Shown here: positions 36,001 to 47,700 of the stretch, piece by piece
How positions within the stretch are numbered: the first letter of the stretch is position 1
Layout of the letters: each line of letters opens with the position of its first letter
NCBI RefSeq assembly: GCF_003710865.1
Contig: NZ_RHHO01000033.1
Span: forward strand, 186,001 to 250,000
DNA: 64,000 bases
Direction: 5' to 3'
DNA from: Brevibacillus borstelensis
GTDB taxonomy: Bacteria; Bacillota; Bacilli; Brevibacillales; Brevibacillaceae
The notes under the pieces: model-generated
Database searches by the model: none
What the model saw: the letters and a program-made list of their open reading frames with translations, nothing else
Told to the model about the DNA's origin: nothing
Made by a program: the position numbers and the translations under genes

Positions 36001-38678
36001 CGCGCCGTTTCTGGAACGAAAAGTTGAGTGACTGCGTAATCACACCTTTATACCGTTGGCCTAAATCTGAAGCCAAACAGGACAACAGCAAAGGCCGCAT
36101 CTGGGTTCCGCTTTCTGCCAAAGTGAGCGAGGGATTAAGAAATCTGGCCAATACCACAGCCATCCCGTTGAAAAATGTCTTGCTCGCCGGGCACCTCAAG
36201 GTGTTGAGCATGCTGACAGGACAGACGGACGTGATCTCCGGTTTGATCGCAAACGGGCGTCTGGAGCATACTGACGGCGATAAAGTGCTCGGAATTTTTC
36301 TAAACACACTGCCGCTTCGGGCGGAGCTGTCGCCAGGCACCTGGATCGATCTGGTGAAGACGGCGTTTGATTCTGAACGGGAAATACTGCCCTATCGGCG
36401 ATGTCCGCTTGTTCAGCTGCAAAAAGAACACAGCTCGGGTCAGCCGTTGTTTGATGTAGTGTTCAACTACACCCATTTCCATATCGCAGAGAGCTTGCAC
36501 AGCGTGCCAAATGTTGAAATCATCAATGCCGCGCAGTCCGATTACACCTATGTTCCGCTGACAGCGCAATTTACGGTAGACATCAACACGTCACAGGTTT
36601 TGTTCGCGCTTGATTTTGAAACGGATGAATTAACCGAAGATCAGGTGGAAACAATCGGACGCTATTATCAAAACGTCCTGGAGGCAATGGCGGAGAATCC
36701 GTTAGGCCGTCACGAGATACAATCCTTCCTGACAAAAGAAGAGACGGATAAGCTGTTGGTCGAATGGAACAGCAGGCGTGCGGACTACCCGGTGGACCAA
36801 CTCTTTCATGCGCTTTTTGCAAAACAGGCAGGAAAGACGCCAGAGAAGCCCGCTGTTGTTTTCGACGGCAAGGAATTGTCTTACGCGGAATTGGAGCGGA
36901 AATCCAATCAACTCGCTCGCTTTTTGCAAGCCCGCGGAGTCGAACGTGACGTCTTTGTCGGTTACTTTGGGGAACGCAACCTGGAGTGGGTGATCTCGAT
37001 CATGGCAATATGGAAGGCCGGTGGCATTTATGTTCCGCTCGATCCTGCCTATCCGAAAGAACGCTTGACGCACATGATCGAAGATGCAGATTTGAAGGTA
37101 CTGCTTACGTACGATCGCTTGCTTGGCGTGTTTCCAGAGAAGAACAACATTTCCCTATGCTTGGACAGAGACTGGGAGACAATCGCACAAGAGAGCAGCG
37201 AGCCGGTAAGCGCGAACGTGAAGCCGGAAGATGTCGCCTACGTCATTTACACATCAGGTTCTACCGGAAAACCAAAAGGCGCGATGGTAGAACACCGAGG
37301 AATGGTAAACCATCTCTATGCAAAAATCGATGACCTGGGCATGACAGAGGCGGATCGTGTAGCGCAAAACTCGTCCCAGTGCGTCGACATCTCCGTGTGG
37401 CAGTTGTTTGCCGTGATGTTGACCGGAGGCCGTGTTGTGATTTTGAAAGACGAAGTCGCCTTTGACCCGTCACGACAGCTCGATGCAATGGCACACCTCC
37501 AATTGACGATTGTGGAAACGGTCCCTTCATTGCTGCGGGCGATGCTGGAAGAGATCGCGTTGCGCGATTTTAAACAACCTGATTTGTCTTCGCTTCGCTG
37601 GATGATTCCAAACGGCGAGGTGTTGCCGCCTGAATTGTGCAAAAGATGGCTTGGTTACTACCCGAATGCCTATCTCATCAATGCATACGGACCTACGGAG
37701 TGTTCCGATGATGTGTTGCATCACTTTATCAAAGAACCTCCGGGAGAAGAGGTGGCGACAATTCCGATCGGCCGACCCATCGCCAATATGCAGATGTACG
37801 TCCTGGATAAAAATAGGCAGCCGGTACCAATTGGGGTAGCTGGAGAGCTGTACATCGGTGGAATTGGGGTGGGGAGGGGCTATCTGAATGCTCCCGAGAA
37901 AAACGCCCAGACGTTCCTGGAAAATCCGTTTACGCAGGACGACAACCCTCGACTGTATAAAACCGGTGACCTCGTTCGTTACCGTCCGGATCGTTCTTTG
38001 GAGTTTCTGGGACGGATCGACTATCAAGTGAAAATACGCGGTTTCCGTATTGAACTCGGAGAGATAGAGACACTGCTCGGCAAACATCCGGCAATCGAGC
38101 ATGTAACCGTGGTTGCACGTGAAGACGAACGAGGCGAGAAGCAATTGGTTGCCTATTTCGTTGCCGCAGCGGGCATGAAACCGACGAAAGCGGAGCTGCG
38201 CGATTTCCTCTCGCAAGAAATTCCGGAATATATGATCCCGTCGTCGTTTATGCAGCTCGAAGAGTTCCCGCTGACGCTCAATGGAAAAATTGACCGGAAA
38301 GCGCTGCCGTCCCCTCTGACAGATGTCGAGGAAGAGCAATTTGTCGCACCGCGTTCAGAACTGGAACAACAGCTTGCTTCGATTTGGGGAGAGGTGCTGG
38401 GATATAAGCGAGTGGGTATCCGTGATCACTTCTTTGAGCACGGTGGCCATTCCTTGTTGGCCACACAGTTAATTTCCCGGATTCGCAAAGCGTTTCAGAT
38501 TGAATTGCCACTCCGGGCATTGTTTGAAGCTCCGACTGTAGAGCAACTGGCCGAGCTGGTTCAACAGGCGCTGGCTCCTCAGAGCGTTCAAACCGAGCTG
38601 GCTGATTTGCTCGAGCAGATTGAAAATCTATCAGATGAAGAAGCAGAGGCTTTGTTGAGCCAGTTGAAAGAAAAGTAA
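30078..38678 (+). CDS. NRPS 1: FAAL-ACP-C-A(Thr)-T-C*-A(diamino acid?)-T
   Basis: Assembly-line enzyme of 2866 aa that starts the peptide. The fatty acyl-AMP ligase (about 1-580; YTSGSTSTPKG, PPYHDMGL) loads an acyl chain onto the ACP (Ser643 in GMDSAR). C1 (about 700-1150) has an intact HHIVIDLWS with His832-His833. A1 (about 1170-1680) reads by eye DFWNIGMVH at the specificity positions, the classic threonine code; T1 carries Ser1721. C2 (about 1785-2215) lacks the catalytic histidines: the motif is IEPFLDGWS, so Ile1920-Glu1921 replace HH. A2 (about 2240-2730) reads DIWEINADD, with three acidic positions that would suit an amine-bearing side chain; T2 carries Ser2792. No epimerase domain. 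Followed after 33 bases by NRPS 2. Confidence 0.93.
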   Translation: MRPFMSEETLMYSTMVEMLQSRANERPNQEAYRFLLDGELNEESMTFAELDRRARVIGAKLQYMQAVGERVLLLYQPGLEYIAAFFGCLYAGSIAVPAYPPTSPRLIPRIHAIAMDCQAKIALTTSKLAANFKESFAALPEMNGVTWLATDQISEISENDWKTPDLNGQSLAFLQYTSGSTSTPKGVMVRHGNLLHNLSAIKESFGITPEDRGVIWLPPYHDMGLIGGILEPLYAGFHTTLMSPFDMMQRPLRWLQAISRTAASVSGGPNFAYELCVKRITDEQKAELDLSSWEVAFNGAEPIREETIERFAEAFASCGFKKEAFYTCYGLAEGTLFVSGGNRLTLPAIQRFDKEALTDNRVLEQPSSSDTATSQALVGCGQSVSDQTVCIVHPQTLRKCEADEIGEIWVAGRSVAGGYWGNEEQTAATFNAYVADSGEGPFLRTGDLGFLQNGELFVTGRLKDLIIIRGRNYYPQDIELSAQKSHFALRPECAAFSVQVNGEERLVIVSEIDRHHRQVDVEEVTSCIRQAVAQDHGVQVYAIQLVRYGSIPKTSSGKIQRRLCREIYLQDRFHVIGSHVLDDEPFEETIDPTVNRDALLRMGPEELQTELKAYLGNIIPCVLQISSSQYDAGQHLSTLGMDSARAMQLQYTIETDLGIVLNPTELFEVESSTKLSKLLAERLNGHHQVIANASKGEEEEYYVPLSRGQQALWFMHKLAPHSSAYNISKAVRIKGQMNVPVLIESFNELVSRHDVLRTAYPALENGLPLGYVRKNIEANVKIEDASTWDTITLHQRMEEEAHRPFDLEKGPLMRVQLFQTAPEDHVLLWSFHHIVIDLWSFDLLFSEWSQLYTKKAAGEKSYLEPVSVRFADYVLWQENMLTDREGADQFAYWEKRLSGELPILNMPTDHPRPLVQTYNGAAKTIRLNGQTTVALKQLSKTYKTTLYTALLASYAVLLHRYAGQDDLIIGSPMAARSRSELVKLVGYVTNPVPIRVDLSGNPGFVTLLKKVRGIVLEAYAHQDYPFEVLVEKLQQERDASRSPIFQTAFVMQNVGGSYRRLAPLIAGGQKEGIELGNLLLEPVELNEQAAPFDLTMTVVEVGDDLSIELKYNTDLYEEPTIDRLLNSYATLLTEIANDPTQQVSTLPILSAEGKTHLLEMHHPAAAFPKEQCIHQWFERQAALHKGETAVVCGDERITYGELNSRANQLAHHLQQEGIGPDDLVGISVERSIEMIVCILGVLKAGGAYVPLDPAYPRERLEFMLKDSAVRILLTQKRLLSDLPKSDVKTLCVDSDWDAIAQNSSENPASGTTPDHLAYVIYTSGSTGKPKGVLIPHYQVIRLFQATEPWYSFTEQDVWTMFHSYAFDFSVWEIWGALLYGGRLVIVPYWISRSPEEFYRLLVKERVTVLNQTPSAFSQLMKAEETIGMSDDLALRLVIFGGEALDIPSLGPWFDRHGDKRPQLVNMYGITETTVHVTYRPLSKADVDKQASFIGQPIPDLRIYILDQQLQPVPIGVAGEMFVGGAGVARGYLNRPELTKSRFIANPHNESEILYRTGDLARFHANGDIEYLGRIDHQVKIRGFRIELNEIEAVIAKHPEVRDNIVFARNDLHGEKHLAAYAVVAPGSSLGSADLRRFLQERLPAFMVPSSFYLLDALPMTENGKVDRKALLAISPSKPESEAVYVPPATAEEEILVSVWENILHVQKIGIDDNFFNLGGDSIRSIAILSQARERGLDLSIQDLFQYQTIRELAAVAKRVQQHEESTGGKEPFGLISAEDRLLIPQQVEDAYPLSMTQAAFVYHSEMSSDYQVYLSSYRVRCLFDQAALEETLQQMVQRHHILRTSFDISHFSQPLQLVYREAAISLHVEDLRHLSHEQQQEHLSARLEQERKTPFDWQKPGLCRFYVCRYSDEEFQLVLIEPFLDGWSVVSLITELLTDYAAWVTNGQRPEKAPLQSSYRDFVELEQKTLQSEKARRFWNEKLSDCVITPLYRWPKSEAKQDNSKGRIWVPLSAKVSEGLRNLANTTAIPLKNVLLAGHLKVLSMLTGQTDVISGLIANGRLEHTDGDKVLGIFLNTLPLRAELSPGTWIDLVKTAFDSEREILPYRRCPLVQLQKEHSSGQPLFDVVFNYTHFHIAESLHSVPNVEIINAAQSDYTYVPLTAQFTVDINTSQVLFALDFETDELTEDQVETIGRYYQNVLEAMAENPLGRHEIQSFLTKEETDKLLVEWNSRRADYPVDQLFHALFAKQAGKTPEKPAVVFDGKELSYAELERKSNQLARFLQARGVERDVFVGYFGERNLEWVISIMAIWKAGGIYVPLDPAYPKERLTHMIEDADLKVLLTYDRLLGVFPEKNNISLCLDRDWETIAQESSEPVSANVKPEDVAYVIYTSGSTGKPKGAMVEHRGMVNHLYAKIDDLGMTEADRVAQNSSQCVDISVWQLFAVMLTGGRVVILKDEVAFDPSRQLDAMAHLQLTIVETVPSLLRAMLEEIALRDFKQPDLSSLRWMIPNGEVLPPELCKRWLGYYPNAYLINAYGPTECSDDVLHHFIKEPPGEEVATIPIGRPIANMQMYVLDKNRQPVPIGVAGELYIGGIGVGRGYLNAPEKNAQTFLENPFTQDDNPRLYKTGDLVRYRPDRSLEFLGRIDYQVKIRGFRIELGEIETLLGKHPAIEHVTVVAREDERGEKQLVAYFVAAAGMKPTKAELRDFLSQEIPEYMIPSSFMQLEEFPLTLNGKIDRKALPSPLTDVEEEQFVAPRSELEQQLASIWGEVLGYKRVGIRDHFFEHGGHSLLATQLISRIRKAFQIELPLRALFEAPTVEQLAELVQQALAPQSVQTELADLLEQIENLSDEEAEALLSQLKEK

Positions 38679-38711
38679 ATCCATTGCGTATGCGATGCCG
38701 GAGGTGCCAGG

Positions 38712-41700
38712 ATGCGTTTGGAATCAAAAGGCAATGATCGCTTGGCTGAACTATCCCCAGCTAAACGAGCTCTACTCGAAAAAATGTTGGAAAGCAAACG
38801 ACGTGAAAATTCTGCGGGCGAACGAATTCCTGTTCGCCCGCAGGAAAACGCCATTCCGCTATCATTTGCCCAGCAGCGGCTGTGGTTTCTGGATCAATAT
38901 GAACCGGAAAGTCCAGTCTATAATCTTTGCTACGCGATCCGTCTGACAGGCAACCTTTGGATACCGATTCTGGAGCGATGCTTTCAGGAGATTCTTGATC
39001 GTCATGAGGTATTGCGGACGACTTATTCCGTTGTGGATGGAGAGCCGATACAGGTGATCAATCCGCCTGTTCCGGTGAAGATACCGGTGAAATCCCTTGG
39101 AGCCTTGTCCGAACAGGAAAAAGAAGCAGAAGTACAGCGGCTGGCTCGGGAGGAAGCGCAAAAGTGCTTTCACCTGACGGAAGATTCCATGCTGCGAACG
39201 ACCCTTCTGCGCCTTCATGAGACGGAGCACATTCTGCTTGTTACCATTCATCATATCGCTGCAGACGGGTGGTCTCTGGGTGTTCTCGTTCATGAGATGA
39301 TGCAGCTCTACACTGCCTTTTATCATGAGCAGGCTTCACCTTTAACACCTTTGCCGATTCAATATGCCGACTTCGCCCATTGGCAACGGGAGTGGGCAAA
39401 CAGGCAGGAATTTCAAAGACAATTGGATTTCTGGAAACAAAAACTGTCGGGAAGCTTGCCCGTTTTGCAACTTCCGACAGACAGACCACGCCCGACCATA
39501 CAGACGTTTCGAGGTGCTGTTGAACGCTTTTCCCTGTCGCACGAGCTTGCCCACTCTCTCCGGGATATAAGCGCGCAGTCGGGGACGACGTTGTTTATGA
39601 CATTGCTCGCGGCGTTTAAGACTTTGTTATTCCGCTATACGCAACAGGACGACATCCTGGTCGGCACTCCGATCGCCAATCGAAACAGGAGTGACATCGA
39701 AGGATTGATCGGCTTTTTTGTAAACACGCTTGTCATGCGGAGTCAACCGTCCGGAACAGCAACCTTTCGCGAATACCTTGCCCAGATACGCGACGTCGCT
39801 CTGGAAGCGTATGCCCATCAGGACGTGCCGTTTGAGAAGCTGGTAGCGGACATTTTACCCAGCCGCCTTTTGAGTCATTCTCCCTTGTTTCAAGTGATGT
39901 TCATCTTGCAAAACGCGCCGATGTCCGAGATGAAGCTGCCCGAGCTTGACGTGGAACACTTCATTCTGGATAGCGGAACGACGAAGTTCGATTTGACTTT
40001 TTCCTTTACAGAAACAGCAAACGGATTGAACGGATCAGTTGAATACAATGTCGACTTGTTTGAAAAGAAGACCATTGAGCGAATGATCCGTCATTTTGAA
40101 ACACTGCTGATAAGTATCGCAAGCAACCCGGAGCAAACGTTATCCCAGTTGGGCATCCTGCCGGATTCAGAGCGGCGAACAGTGCTGGAGGAGTGGAATC
40201 GGACAGAGAACCGAGAGCTACAAGATCCGGGGTGCACCCATGAAATGGTTGAGCGGCAGGCGGTGAAAACGCCAGATGCGATTGCCGTGGAGGACGAAAC
40301 GAGACAGCTCACCTACGACGAGGTGAACCAGCGTGCCAATCAACTGGCCCATTACCTGCAAAAGTCGGGTGTTCGGCCGGATTCACTCGTAGGGATATGC
40401 TTGAATCGCTCAGTCGATACGGTTGTGGCCGTGCTTGCGGTGCTGAAGGCCGGGGGAGCCTATGTCCCGATCGACCCTGCCTATCCCGCTGACCGAATTG
40501 CCTACATGCTGGAAGACAGCCGGGTGTCTATCCTCATCTCGCAACACAGAATTGCGCATGAGCTGCCGGCCTATGACGGCCAATGCGTTCTCATCGATAC
40601 GGACTGGGCAGCAATCGCACAACAGAGTGATTCCAATCCGCACTGCTTGGTGAAGCCTGAAAACCTGGCTTATGTGATTTACACATCGGGTTCGACCGGC
40701 AAGCCAAAAGGTGTGATGATGGCACATAAACCGCTCGTCAACCTGTTGTTGTGGCAGATGAAATCGTTCCAAGACCCGAAGCCGGCCAGAACGCTGCAGT
40801 TTGCTCCCCTCAGTTTTGACGTCTCTTTTCAGGAAATCTTCTCAACGTTATGCTCGGGCGGCACCCTTCTGATGTCGGAAGAAGTGCGGCAGGATCCGGT
40901 AAAGCTGTTGAAGTTTTTATCCGGGCAGAAAGTGGAGCGGCTGTTTCTTCCCTTTGTCGCACTGCAACAACTGGCAGAGTCGGCCAATGTCCGAGAGACG
41001 GTACCTGAGCGGCTCCGCGAAATCATCACCGCTGGCGAGCAATTGCAAATCTCCCGGCATATTAGCGGCTGGCTTGGAAAAATGAAAGGGTGCCGTTTGT
41101 ACAACCACTACGGACCATCGGAAAGCCATGTGGTAACCAGCTACACCTTGCAGGGAGAACCGGAGGAGTGGCCTGTCCTGCCGCCAATTGGACGGCCGAT
41201 TGACAACGTACAAATTTACCTGCTCGACCAGCATCTGCAGCCTGTGCCGATTGGCGTGCAGGGAGAGCTGTATATCGGTGGCACGGCACTCGCCCGTGGC
41301 TATTTGAACAGACCCGATCTAACCCTTGAAAAATTTGTTCCACACCCGTTTTCTACCGATCAGACGGAGCGCTTGTATCGCACAGGCGATGTAGCCCGCT
41401 TTTTGCCGGATGGGACGATTGAGTATATCGGCCGGATCGATCACCAGGTAAAGGTGCGCGGCTTCCGAATTGAGCTGGGAGAAATTGAAGCAACGCTTGG
41501 ACAGCATCCGCAGATCAGGGAGACAGCCGTGGTTGTACGAGAGGATGTTCCAGGCGACAGGCGTCTGGTCGCTTATGTCGTGACCGAAGCAGGTGCTTCC
41601 TATTCCACCAAGGAACTTCGCGGATTTCTGCAAAAGCGGCTGCCGGAATACATGATTCCCGGCACTTATGTGCAGTTGGAGGCTCTTCCACTGTCGCCAA

Positions 41701-44700
41701 ACGGAAAGATCGACCGGCGTGCACTGCCTGTTCCTGATTACGCAAATAGGAGCATGGAGCGAGAGTACGTACCCCCTTCGACACCGGAAGAAGCATGCGT
41801 GGCCAAGATCTGGAGCGAAGTGCTGCGTACAGAGCCGATCGGTCTTGGCGATAACTTTTTTGAATTGGGCGGTCACTCGCTGCTCGCCACACAAGTGATC
41901 TCAAGACTAAACCATGCATTCCGGATGGATATTCCGCTGAAGACATTGTTTGAAGCTCCTACCGTCCGCGCCTTGGCTGAGTCCATTGCCCACGCCCGGC
42001 AAAAACGGCAGGAAAATGATGCACCCCCGATCCAGCCGGCGCCGCGTGAACAGGAAATGCCGCTTTCGTTTGCCCAGGAGAGGCTATGGTTTTTTGAGCA
42101 GTTTGAGCCGGGGACGGCCACGTACAACATTCCGGGAGCAATTCGCTTGGTTGGTGTGCTCGATGTTCATGCATTGGAGCGCAGCTTTGCAGAAATCGTG
42201 CGCAGACATGAATCACTTCGTACCGTTTTTTCGGCATCAAATGGCAGACCGATTCAAACCGTCCTCCGGGAAATGAAAATTCCATTGGTGACAGTCGACT
42301 TGCAACAGCTTCCGGCCGACCGTCGGGAGAGTGCCTTGCGTGAGCTGATCAAAACAGAAGCGGCGCTGCCATTTGACATCACGCAGGGGCCACTGCTTCG
42401 TACCACTCTTGCAAAGCTGGGGGAGACCGAGCACGTTCTGCTGATCACCATGCATCACATCATTTCCGACGGGTGGTCTCTCGGTGTATTCATTCGTGAA
42501 ATGGCGGTACTCTATGACGCGTTTTGCAATCAGGCCTCTTCACCGCTGCCGGACCTCGATCTGCACTACGCCGATTTTGCCTATTGGCAGCGGCAGTATC
42601 TGCAGGGAGAAGAATTGGAAAAACAACTTGCCTATTGGAAAGGAGTCTTCCAACAGGAGCCTCCCGTCCTGCAGCTTCCGACCGACCGGCCTCGCCCGGC
42701 ATCGCAAACATTTAACGGAGACGCCCAGCGCTTCGTTTTGGGAAAACAACTGACCGATGCACTCAAGACACTGTCTGTCCAGTCCGGAGCGACCTTGTAC
42801 ATGACCCTTCTTGCCGGTTTTAAAACGTTGCTGCACCGCTACAGCGGGCAGGAAGACATTGCAGTGGGTTCTCCGATCGCAAACCGGAATCGGAGCGAGT
42901 TGGAAGGGATGATTGGTTTTTTTGTCAATACACTGGTGATTCGCAGTCAGCCAAACAGTGTGATATCGTTCCGTGAATACCTGGACCAGGTGCGTGAGGC
43001 AGCCGTCGGTGCTTTCGCCCACCAGGACCTCCCGTTCGAGCGGTTGGTAGCGGAGCTCGTACCGCAACGAAACAGGAGTGCCTCCCCGCTGTTTCAGGTG
43101 CTGTTCGTATTGCAAAATACGCTTGCATCAGACTTGGCATTGCCGGGACTGACAATGGAGCAACTAGATGCTGAAAGCGGAACTGCAAAATTTGACCTGA
43201 CCCTCTCCATGCGGGAATCAGGTGATGAACTGATCGGCTATCTCGAATACAACACTGACCTGTTCAACCCAGATACAATTGCTCGCTTGATTGGACATTT
43301 TGAAACGCTGCTCGGGTCTATTGTCCAAAATCCGGACTACAAGCTTCACGAGCTGCCGCTGCTTACAGACAAGGAACGCCACCAATTGTTAATGGAGTGG
43401 AATCAGACACAGACGGACTATCCATCTCTTAGTTCGATCCAGCAGGTATTTGCCGAGCAGGTTGCCAAGGCTCCTGACGCAATCGCACTTGTCTGTCAAA
43501 CAGAACAAGTAACTTATGATGAGATAAACCGCCGTGCCAATCAACTCGCCCGCCACCTCGTGAAGCTGGGTGTCACAAGGGGAGAGTTGGTCGCGGTCTG
43601 CATGGATCGTTCCATCGATCTGATCGTCGCATTTTTGGCTATTCTCAAAGCGGGAGCAGCTTTCTTGCCGCTAGACCCTACTTATCCGAAAGAACGCCTG
43701 GCCTACATGCTGGAGGACGCACGCGCATCCGTTTTGATCACGGGTGGGAAAAGGGAGGATGTTCTGCCTTGGCAGCATCTTCGCGTGATTGACCTTGATC
43801 GAGACAGGCAGCAGATTGCCAGCGAAAGAGAGGGAGACATCGATACCGGCACAACTGCTGACGATCTAGCCTACGTCATGTATACGTCGGGCTCTACGGG
43901 CAAACCGAAAGGAGTTTGCATCCCTCATCGCGGAGTCATTCGCTTGGTGAAGGGGAACGGCTATGCCTCTTTTTCGCCGGAAGAAGTCTTTCTGCAATTT
44001 TCTCCCGTTTCATTTGATGCGTCCACGTTTGAAATCTGGGGCAGTCTCTTGAACGGCGCCCGCCTGGTCCTGTACCCAGGCAGCAAAGCGTCTCTGGAGG
44101 AATTAGGAAAAACGCTGCGGGAGCATCGGGTTACGACCTTATGGCTGACGGCGGGGCTGTTTCACCAGATGGTTGACCAGCGTCTGGATGATCTCATCCA
44201 TGTAAAACAACTGTTGGCCGGAGGAGACGTCTTGTCCGTCTCTCACGTGAAAAAGGTACTGGAACACCTGCCCGGCATTAAGCTGATCAATGGATATGGA
44301 CCTACGGAAAACACGACGTTTACCTGCTGCTATCCAGTGACAGACGGGAGTTTGGTTCAAGGATCGGTTTCGATTGGAAGGCCGATCGCCAATACGCGCG
44401 TATACATTTTGGATTCGTATCTTCAGCCGGTTCCGGTGGGAGTAACAGGCGAGCTCTACATCGGCGGAGACGGCTTGGCCAAAGGGTACCTCAATCAACC
44501 GGAGCTTACCTCAGAGCGATTTGTTTCCCATTCGTTCGATGCAAATATGGATACCCGTTTATACAAAACGGGCGATCTTGCTTGCTATCGCCCGGACGGA
44601 AACATCGAATTTCTCGGGCGGGCAGACCAGCAAGTGAAAATTCGGGGGTTCCGAATTGAATTGGGAGAAATAGAAGCTGTCTTGGATCAACACCCCGCTG

Positions 44701-47700
44701 TGCAGGAGAGTGTCGTCCAGGTATGGCAGGGAGAGAATGCCGATAAGCGACTGGTGGCTTATTTGGCTATTCCGCAAGAACCAAAGCCGGGCGTTGGCGA
44801 ACTGCGTGCCTATCTCCAGAGCAGAGTGCCTGAACATATGATTCCTTCCTTGTTTGTTCTACTGGACGCTTTTCCGCTAACGTCAAACGGCAAAGTGGAC
44901 AGAAAATCACTGCCGGCCCCTGATGAATCACAATTCGCACGGGATCGGGAATGGGTTGGTCCGCGTACACCTGCCGAACAGTCCCTGGCGGAGATTTGGT
45001 CGGAAGTGCTGGGCGTCCAACGAATAGGGGTTCATGACAATTTCTTTGAAATCGGCGGCCACTCCCTTTTGGCGACGCAAGTCATTTCGCGGATATCCTC
45101 CCATTTTGGGGTTGAGGTCTCTCTGCGAACGTTTTTTGAACAACCCATCATCGAACATCTCGCTGCCCTTGTCGATAACCGTGATCGTTCAGATCGACGG
45201 ATTCCACTGAGGCCGCTGCACTCACCCGCAAGGGAACTGGCCCCGCTTTCCTTTACCCAGGAGAGGGTATGGTTTTTTGAACAGATGGAACCGGGAACCG
45301 GCGTTTATCACATTCCAGGGGCGATTCGGCTGAGTGGGCAGCTTGACATTTTTGCATTGCAACGGGCCTTTGGGGAAATTGTTCAACGTCATGAAGCGCT
45401 GCGGACGACATTTGTCGAGGCAGATGGTCACCCGATGCAGAAGATTCATCCCACGATGAATATTTCTGTACCATTTTCCGATTTGCGAAACCTTCCGGAG
45501 GAGTTGCGAAATAGGGAAGTGGAGCGGCTGGCCAGTGAGGAAGCGGAACGTCCATTTGACCTGGCTGCCGGGCCGCTGGCACGGTTTCGACTGCTCCAGC
45601 TAGAGGATCGGGAATACGTGCTGTTGTTTGCCTTGCACCATATCATTTCCGACGGCTGGTCCATCGACATCCTTTTCCGTGAATTCGGTGCACTGTACGA
45701 ATCTTGCGTAACGCGCAAAAAACATGCTCTTCCCGAGATGACGATGCAATACGCCGATTATTCCGAATGGCAGCGGGATTGGCTGCAAAGCGAAGAACGC
45801 AAACGGCAGCTCCACTACTGGAAAGGCAAGCTGGGCGGGCATCTTCCGGTCCTGCAGCTCCCGACAGATCGGCCGCGGCCGGCGGTTCAGACGTTCCGGG
45901 GGGCATCTGAATCATTTACATTGTCAAAAGAGTTCACGGATACACTCAGTGCGATCAGCCAACGGGAAGGTGCGACTCTGTTCATGACACTGTTGGCGGC
46001 ATTCAAGACGCTGCTCTATCGTTACTCGGGCCAGCATGACATCCTGGTAGGGACGCCAATTGCCAACAGGATGAATCGCGATTGCGAGAGTGTTATCGGA
46101 TTTTTTGCCAATACGCTTGTATTGCGATCGGATTTGTCCCATGAATTGTCCTTCACACAGTTGCTGGCCCAAGTCAAACAAACGTCCATCGATGCCTACG
46201 CCAATCAAGAATTGCCGTTTGAGAAACTGGTGGAGGAGCTCCAACCGGAGCGTACTTTGAGCCACTCGCCTCTGTTCCAGGTGATGTTTGTGCTGCGGAA
46301 CACGCCGAAGACGGATGTCGTCCTACCAAACCTTGCGTTTGTTCCTGTTCAGGCGGAGACGCGGGTCAGCAAGTTTGACATCACCTTGTTCATGGAACAG
46401 ACGGATCAAGGGTTGACCGGCAGCTTCGAATACAATACCGATCTCTTTGACGCAAGCACGATTCAACGCATGATTGGCCACTACCAAACACTGTTGGAAG
46501 GCATTGCTATGGAACCTGGCTGCCAGATTTCCAAATTGCCGCTTTTGACCGCGACAGAGCGTCATCAGCTGTTGGTTGAGTGGAACGATACAAAGGCGGA
46601 GTATCCGGAAGACATGTGTTTTCACCAGCTGTTTGAAGAACAGGTGGAAAAGACGCCCGACGAGGTAGCAGTCGTCTGCGGAGATGTGCGGTGGACGTAC
46701 AGGGAATTGAATCGGCGGGCCAATATGCTAGCCCGCTATTTGCAAAAAAACGGTGTTGGACCGGAGCAGCTCGTTGGGATCTGCCTGGAACGCTCCGCGG
46801 AGCTGGTCTTGGCCATCCTTGGCATTCACAAGGCGGGAGGCGCCTATGTACCGATTGATCCGGGGTATCCGAAGGAGAGAATCTCGTTTATCGTGAGCGA
46901 TGCGAAACCGTCGCTGTTGTTGACACAAGAGCGGTTGTGCAGCGTTCTGGAGCCGGGAGAAACAACCGTGATCAATCTGGATGCGGATTGGGACATCGTG
47001 CAGCAAGAGAGCGACAGCAACCCGGTTTGCATCGCAACGCCGGAAAATCTGGCCTATGTAATTTATACTTCGGGTTCAACGGGAACGCCGAAGGGAGCCC
47101 TAATCATTCATCGGGGACTGGTCAATTATTTGCACTGGTGCAAAAAGGCATATCCGGCAGAAGAGGGCACGGGTGCTCCTGTTCACTCGTCCGTTGCCTT
47201 CGATTTGACCATCACGAGCATGTTTGTGCCACTGATCGCGGGAAGAACCGTGATGATGCTCCCCGAGACGGCGGGAGTTGAGGGATTAGGGAATCTCCTG
47301 AAGGAATCGGAAAACTTCAGTTTGGTGAAAATCACACCGGCTCATATTCAGCTCCTCAATCAACAGCTATCGCCTGACCATGTAAAAACATGCACCAGAT
47401 CGCTCGTCATCGGGGGAGAGAACTTATTGGCAGAGACAGTTGCCTTGTGGCGCAGGCATGCCCCGGGGACCGCACTGTTTAACGAATACGGTCCGACAGA
47501 AACCGTAGTAGGTTGTATCGTTTATCAAATACCGGAGAATATGGCGGCTACCGAATCGGTTCCGATCGGTCGTCCGATCGACAACATGCGCGTGTATTTG
47601 TTGGATTCAAACATGCAGCCCGTACCCATTGGCGTTCCAGGAGAAATTTATATCGGTGGAGCGGGCGTGGCACGTGGGTACCTCAATCGCCCCGAGTTGA

